Source of the DNA: Paragonimus skrjabini miyazakii
Taxonomy: Eukaryota > Platyhelminthes > Trematoda > Plagiorchiida > Troglotrematidae
Assembly (NCBI GenBank): GCA_014338405.1
Contig: JTDE01001494.1
Span: 56,289 to 120,288, forward strand
Length of the DNA stretch: 64,000 bases
Reading direction: 5' to 3'
Below the pieces are notes generated by a model that was given only the letters and a program-made list of their open reading frames with translations, was not told the DNA's origin and did not search any database. The position numbers and the translations under genes are program-made. Shown one piece after another: positions 60,901-64,000 of the stretch (its first letter is position 1; every line of letters begins with the position of its first letter).

Positions 60901-62510
60901 TAAGTTATGTAAGATAATTAGACTTGACCAAACAGACGCAGGTGTAATCTACTGCTGTCTTGTTTTTTCCTACATCAATCAATGTGACGAGAGCACTTAT
61001 GTCAAAATAGCTTAGGGTATCTTTGGCAGTTACATGAGTTAGAGACAATTACTCTCGGATAATTTCATTGTTGACAACACGGATGTGCTTAAGAAGTTAA
61101 TTTAAACCACTGTGTGTATGTCTGTGTGAGATTGACAACATTCGACTTTATTTCGGTAATTTTAAGTATGTGAGTTCATGAAGTTTCAAAACATATTAAG
61201 ATCAAGACTTATTGTTGCTGTGGTTTGCCATCTGATATATGTGAAATTTTCACAATTGTGGCTCAGTTTCGCAATTCTTCCTACTAGCTACCGTTTCACC
61301 ATTAACTTTGCGTTTGTTTTCTTGTGTTGATCGAATACAACATTTAAAAGTTCGGCACAGGCTGTCCTCATTTTCAGATTCCAACTGCTCAACGCAATTT
61401 AACTCTTAAATACTGCTGGACCAGCATTTAAATCACTGAATGTGCTCTCAGTGTGCTGTTAGGTCTAATCTAACCGCGAGGGTGATACTAACGTATAACC
61501 AAACGTTACGAACTTGAAGCTTATTTTACCCAGTAGGCAACCTGACAGCAATCTTGGTCCGTTGGCCACGTACTCGTCACATAGATTTCCCGCTTAAACT
61601 TTGACATGCCAGCTGACCATAATGTCTATTACACATCACATAATACTTCACTGAGCTCTTCTTTCCTTCAATTGTTGGCTGAGACACATGAGCAAAGTCC
61701 GGTAACTCATTTATTCAGACTTTAGCTGTAACCAGTAGTGTGTAAATTGTTTTTATTTTCGCAAACAACAAATTTCACGGTGAAATGTTTTTAGCTTTAC
61801 CAAACCTATGTAGCGCCAATGAATAACTGCTGAGTAACAATCAATTATTTGCATTCGTCCATTTACTGATCTATTTAATTTTTCTTGATATTCATGGGTC
61901 TGATCAGAATTCGGTGTACTCCGAGCGACTTCTCAGAGCAATCTTAACGTAAAAAGACCCGAAAGAAAGTGTTTATCAAAAATTGTAGAACTTCACCATA
62001 CCAAGGCCAAATAGATCCAGAAATGCCAAGAAAATGTAGAAAACATTGAATATGCACTTTGCCATCTCGGATAACCTTAACCAACCCAGTCACATCATTC
62101 ATATTGGTTACTGCAAGTCTTTGCTGAAGGAAGTAAAGCCATATATACAGTGGTTAATTTTGAATCAATCACACCTTCATAACAATTTTTGTAAAAGGTA
62201 TTACTGTACGAAGGTATTAATAGACATTTGACGGTCGTGGTATTTTATTTCGGTTAAGTTTAAGTGTATCAGTCCATTAACTTGAGGTTACTTTGCTACT
62301 CGACACATGTGGGTATAAAAAATGCTATCACGGTCTTTCTTGACTTGTTTCTGCGGATTACACAGTTTGACCTCTATGTGCGACGAAATTTTTGCTACAG
62401 TATTTACATGATTGAATTGTAGTTGCACGCTGAGTGTATACCAGCTTTCAAGTTCACAGCTTAGCTTCGTGTGTAATTCGATTTTTTTACTATATTCACC
62501 ATCTTCTCTT
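57990..62510. other. Non-coding stretch right of the Penelope-like element
   Basis: No supported exon. Minus-strand frames (58030-58248, 58467-58757, 58892-59143) do not match the missing EFHC2 N-terminus. A TTAA-rich simple tract lies at 59411-59442. It may be EFHC2 upstream intron, promoter or intergenic DNA. Confidence 0.35.
59411..59442. repeat. TTAA-rich simple repeat
   Basis: About 32 bases made only of TTAA and TTTAA units. Confidence 0.85.
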
Positions 62511-62514
62511 GTAG

Positions 62515-62598
62515 CTGATATTTCTAATGGCTTTCAATCCGTTGAAGGTCAAGGAGGGCCTGTACAGACCCATACATCCATACGGAATGTTGTCTTTA
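62515..62598 (+). other. Candidate exon, unrecognised plus-strand gene
   Basis: A pyrimidine-rich acceptor CATCTTCTCTTGTAG precedes 62515. The frame that joins in phase with the next candidate reads MAFNPLKVKEGLYRPIHPYG and then MLSL, ending before a weak donor GTAAAT. Another frame through the same bases is also open. I recognise no family. Confidence 0.18.
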
Positions 62599-63070
62599 GT
62601 AAATAATTGTTACAATGAAAATCGTATATAAATGGGTGAATTTCAATCATTTTGTTTCTTGCATAACTTATGTTGTCCACAGGTGGCGATATCTCCGGTC
62701 TAGACACGGCTGGCAGTTAAAACCTTCATACGGAAAGAAAAGTAGTTGGCGGAAATCGTTAGCAGTACATGGGGGAAAACGTTGGATTGGTGTTATGTTT
62801 AACTGCATCCGTCCATTAACTTTGTGTGAGACGAACTGATGGATCCTGTTAAGTTCCACTGGTATGTACACTGTCTGCACGTGGCCCTACATTGTGGATC
62901 GCGCAGCGTTTCCAGAAACACAGTACTGTTCCAAGGGAAGCCTGCATGGTGCCTACACGGGTGTGCGATTACTAAAGTTGTTTTGTCAGGAGCATTTCTC
63001 AACCATGTTGATTTGTTTTTTTGCCTGAATTTTGCACTCAGTTAACGATATTCCATTGTTCCTCCTATAG

Positions 63071-63143
63071 GTTCACTCGGAAGGAAAGCACAAAGTCAAA
63101 GAAGTGAGAACAGTCAAGCGCGATAAAAGTGCACCTGCCACTG
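63071..63143 (+). other. Candidate exon, unrecognised plus-strand gene
   Basis: A good acceptor (TTCCTCCTATAG) and a good donor (GTAAGAATG) bracket 73 bases. They read VHSEGKHKVKEVRTVKRDKS then APAT, a basic hydrophilic stretch. It links in phase 0 to the candidate at 62515-62598. No domain is recognisable at this length; the gene would continue past the window or into exons I cannot see. Confidence 0.25.
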
Positions 63144-64000
63144 GTAAGAATGCCTAATTTTGGACAGTGCTGCAATGATTTATATGCTCAGCTCTTGCAA
63201 GCGACTTGCTTTTATTCTTAACTGTACGCTCCTAAATCTTGTCAAACGCTTTATGAAGAATAAACTTTAGTGGCGGGCAAACTGGAATCTTGGTCCGTCC
63301 ACGTGAGTCAAAATATCCATATTTTATTTTGAGTTACGGTGCCTCTGTTAAAACATTGGGGAAACCCACACATGTCCGCGGGGCAGATTTTGAATAGTAT
63401 GTCTTGGTCGGTCTTAATTCATTCATTGCTAATCCGCTGAGGTCCCAACCGTGTTGCGTGTTATGGCCTGCTGGTAGACAAAAACGTACCCCTACGGGCA
63501 TCGTTAGGGTCGAACACCTTTTTACTACGCTAGTTATCATTTTCAGGTTATAGCAATACCAACTAACTAACAACTGACAATTCCGGTTAAATTTTAATTC
63601 AGTTTAACCTATCATACACTCAAACGGAGCTAGGTGAGAAGTAAAATGTTGACCACTAAGTACGAGGAAACCCTATGCATAAAACAGGGCGATCGAGATG
63701 TATAACTTTATATATTATTTTGCTAGAATATCCATGCACTAAACGCAAGAGTTTGGTACACCGGTGCACTAAATTACCGCTTCCCTGGCTTACGGGAAAG
63801 CTACCAGACGTGAAGTAAGAATATGAATAGCTGAGAGAGACCAACTGTATATTATACGACAATCACAATGGGTTTCAACCACTGCTAAACGACACCAACA
63901 CGCAAAAGCAGCCAGGGAGGTTAACGATCCGACCGTCGAGTGCGCGACCAAGCTGGAAGTCTGTGTGACACCATCAGCGCACACAGGCTGACAAGCACGC
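63144..64000. other. Right edge, nothing firm
   Basis: Open frames on the minus strand (63334-63573, 63656-63984) look like repeat-derived sequence, but I cannot tie them to a family within this window. Confidence 0.3.

Noticed and set aside
1..64000. CRISPR array, rRNA operon, bacterial operon or viral genome
   Set aside because: No direct-repeat/spacer pattern, no rRNA-like conserved blocks and no compact gene arrangement; the window is intron-rich animal DNA.

Overview
The window looks like nuclear DNA from a metazoan with a large, repeat-laden genome, most likely a parasitic flatworm (trematode). The evidence is a ciliary gene cut into small exons by GT-AG introns of 2-9 kb, AT-rich non-coding DNA, Penelope-like and RTE-like retroelements, and tRNA-derived short repeats. 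The exact lineage is inference. There is no bacterial-style gene organisation. A 100-base assembly gap lies at 4261-4360.

Layout. 1-13.8 kb: mostly non-coding, with two copies of a ~289-bp repeat with TG...CA ends (517-805, 10920-11207) and a GC-rich tandem duplication next to the gap. 13.88-16.17 kb (+): a two-exon gene for a small secreted, Ser/Thr/Pro-rich protein (about 474 aa) built from hexapeptides arranged in five tandem 36-residue (108-bp) units. 17.8-18.95 kb (+): a broken RTE-like LINE ending in a TGA-rich tail. 20.2-55.9 kb (-): the main gene, an EFHC2-type axonemal protein (three DM10 domains plus a degenerate EF-hand tail). I reconstruct nine exons whose splice sites and phases all agree; they give 689 residues plus stop. 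The N-terminal ~75-80 residues were not found. 55.9-64 kb: a Penelope-like element between 270-bp inverted arms, then poorly characterised DNA with weak evidence for a plus-strand gene at the right edge.

The EFHC2 introns hold most of the mobile DNA: a rearranged RTE fragment and two tRNA-headed repeats (family A) in the 9-kb intron, three copies of a second tRNA-like family (B) in three introns, one Penelope-like copy with an uninterrupted 329-codon endonuclease-bearing frame, and one decayed copy. A 53-codon open frame with a clear Kelch signature lies on the opposite strand in intron 6.

Most noteworthy: the hexapeptide/36-mer secreted repeat protein, which I cannot assign to a known family; the inverted-arm Penelope-like element with hammerhead-core-like motifs; and the family-B repeat, whose tRNA-like part is internal rather than at one end.
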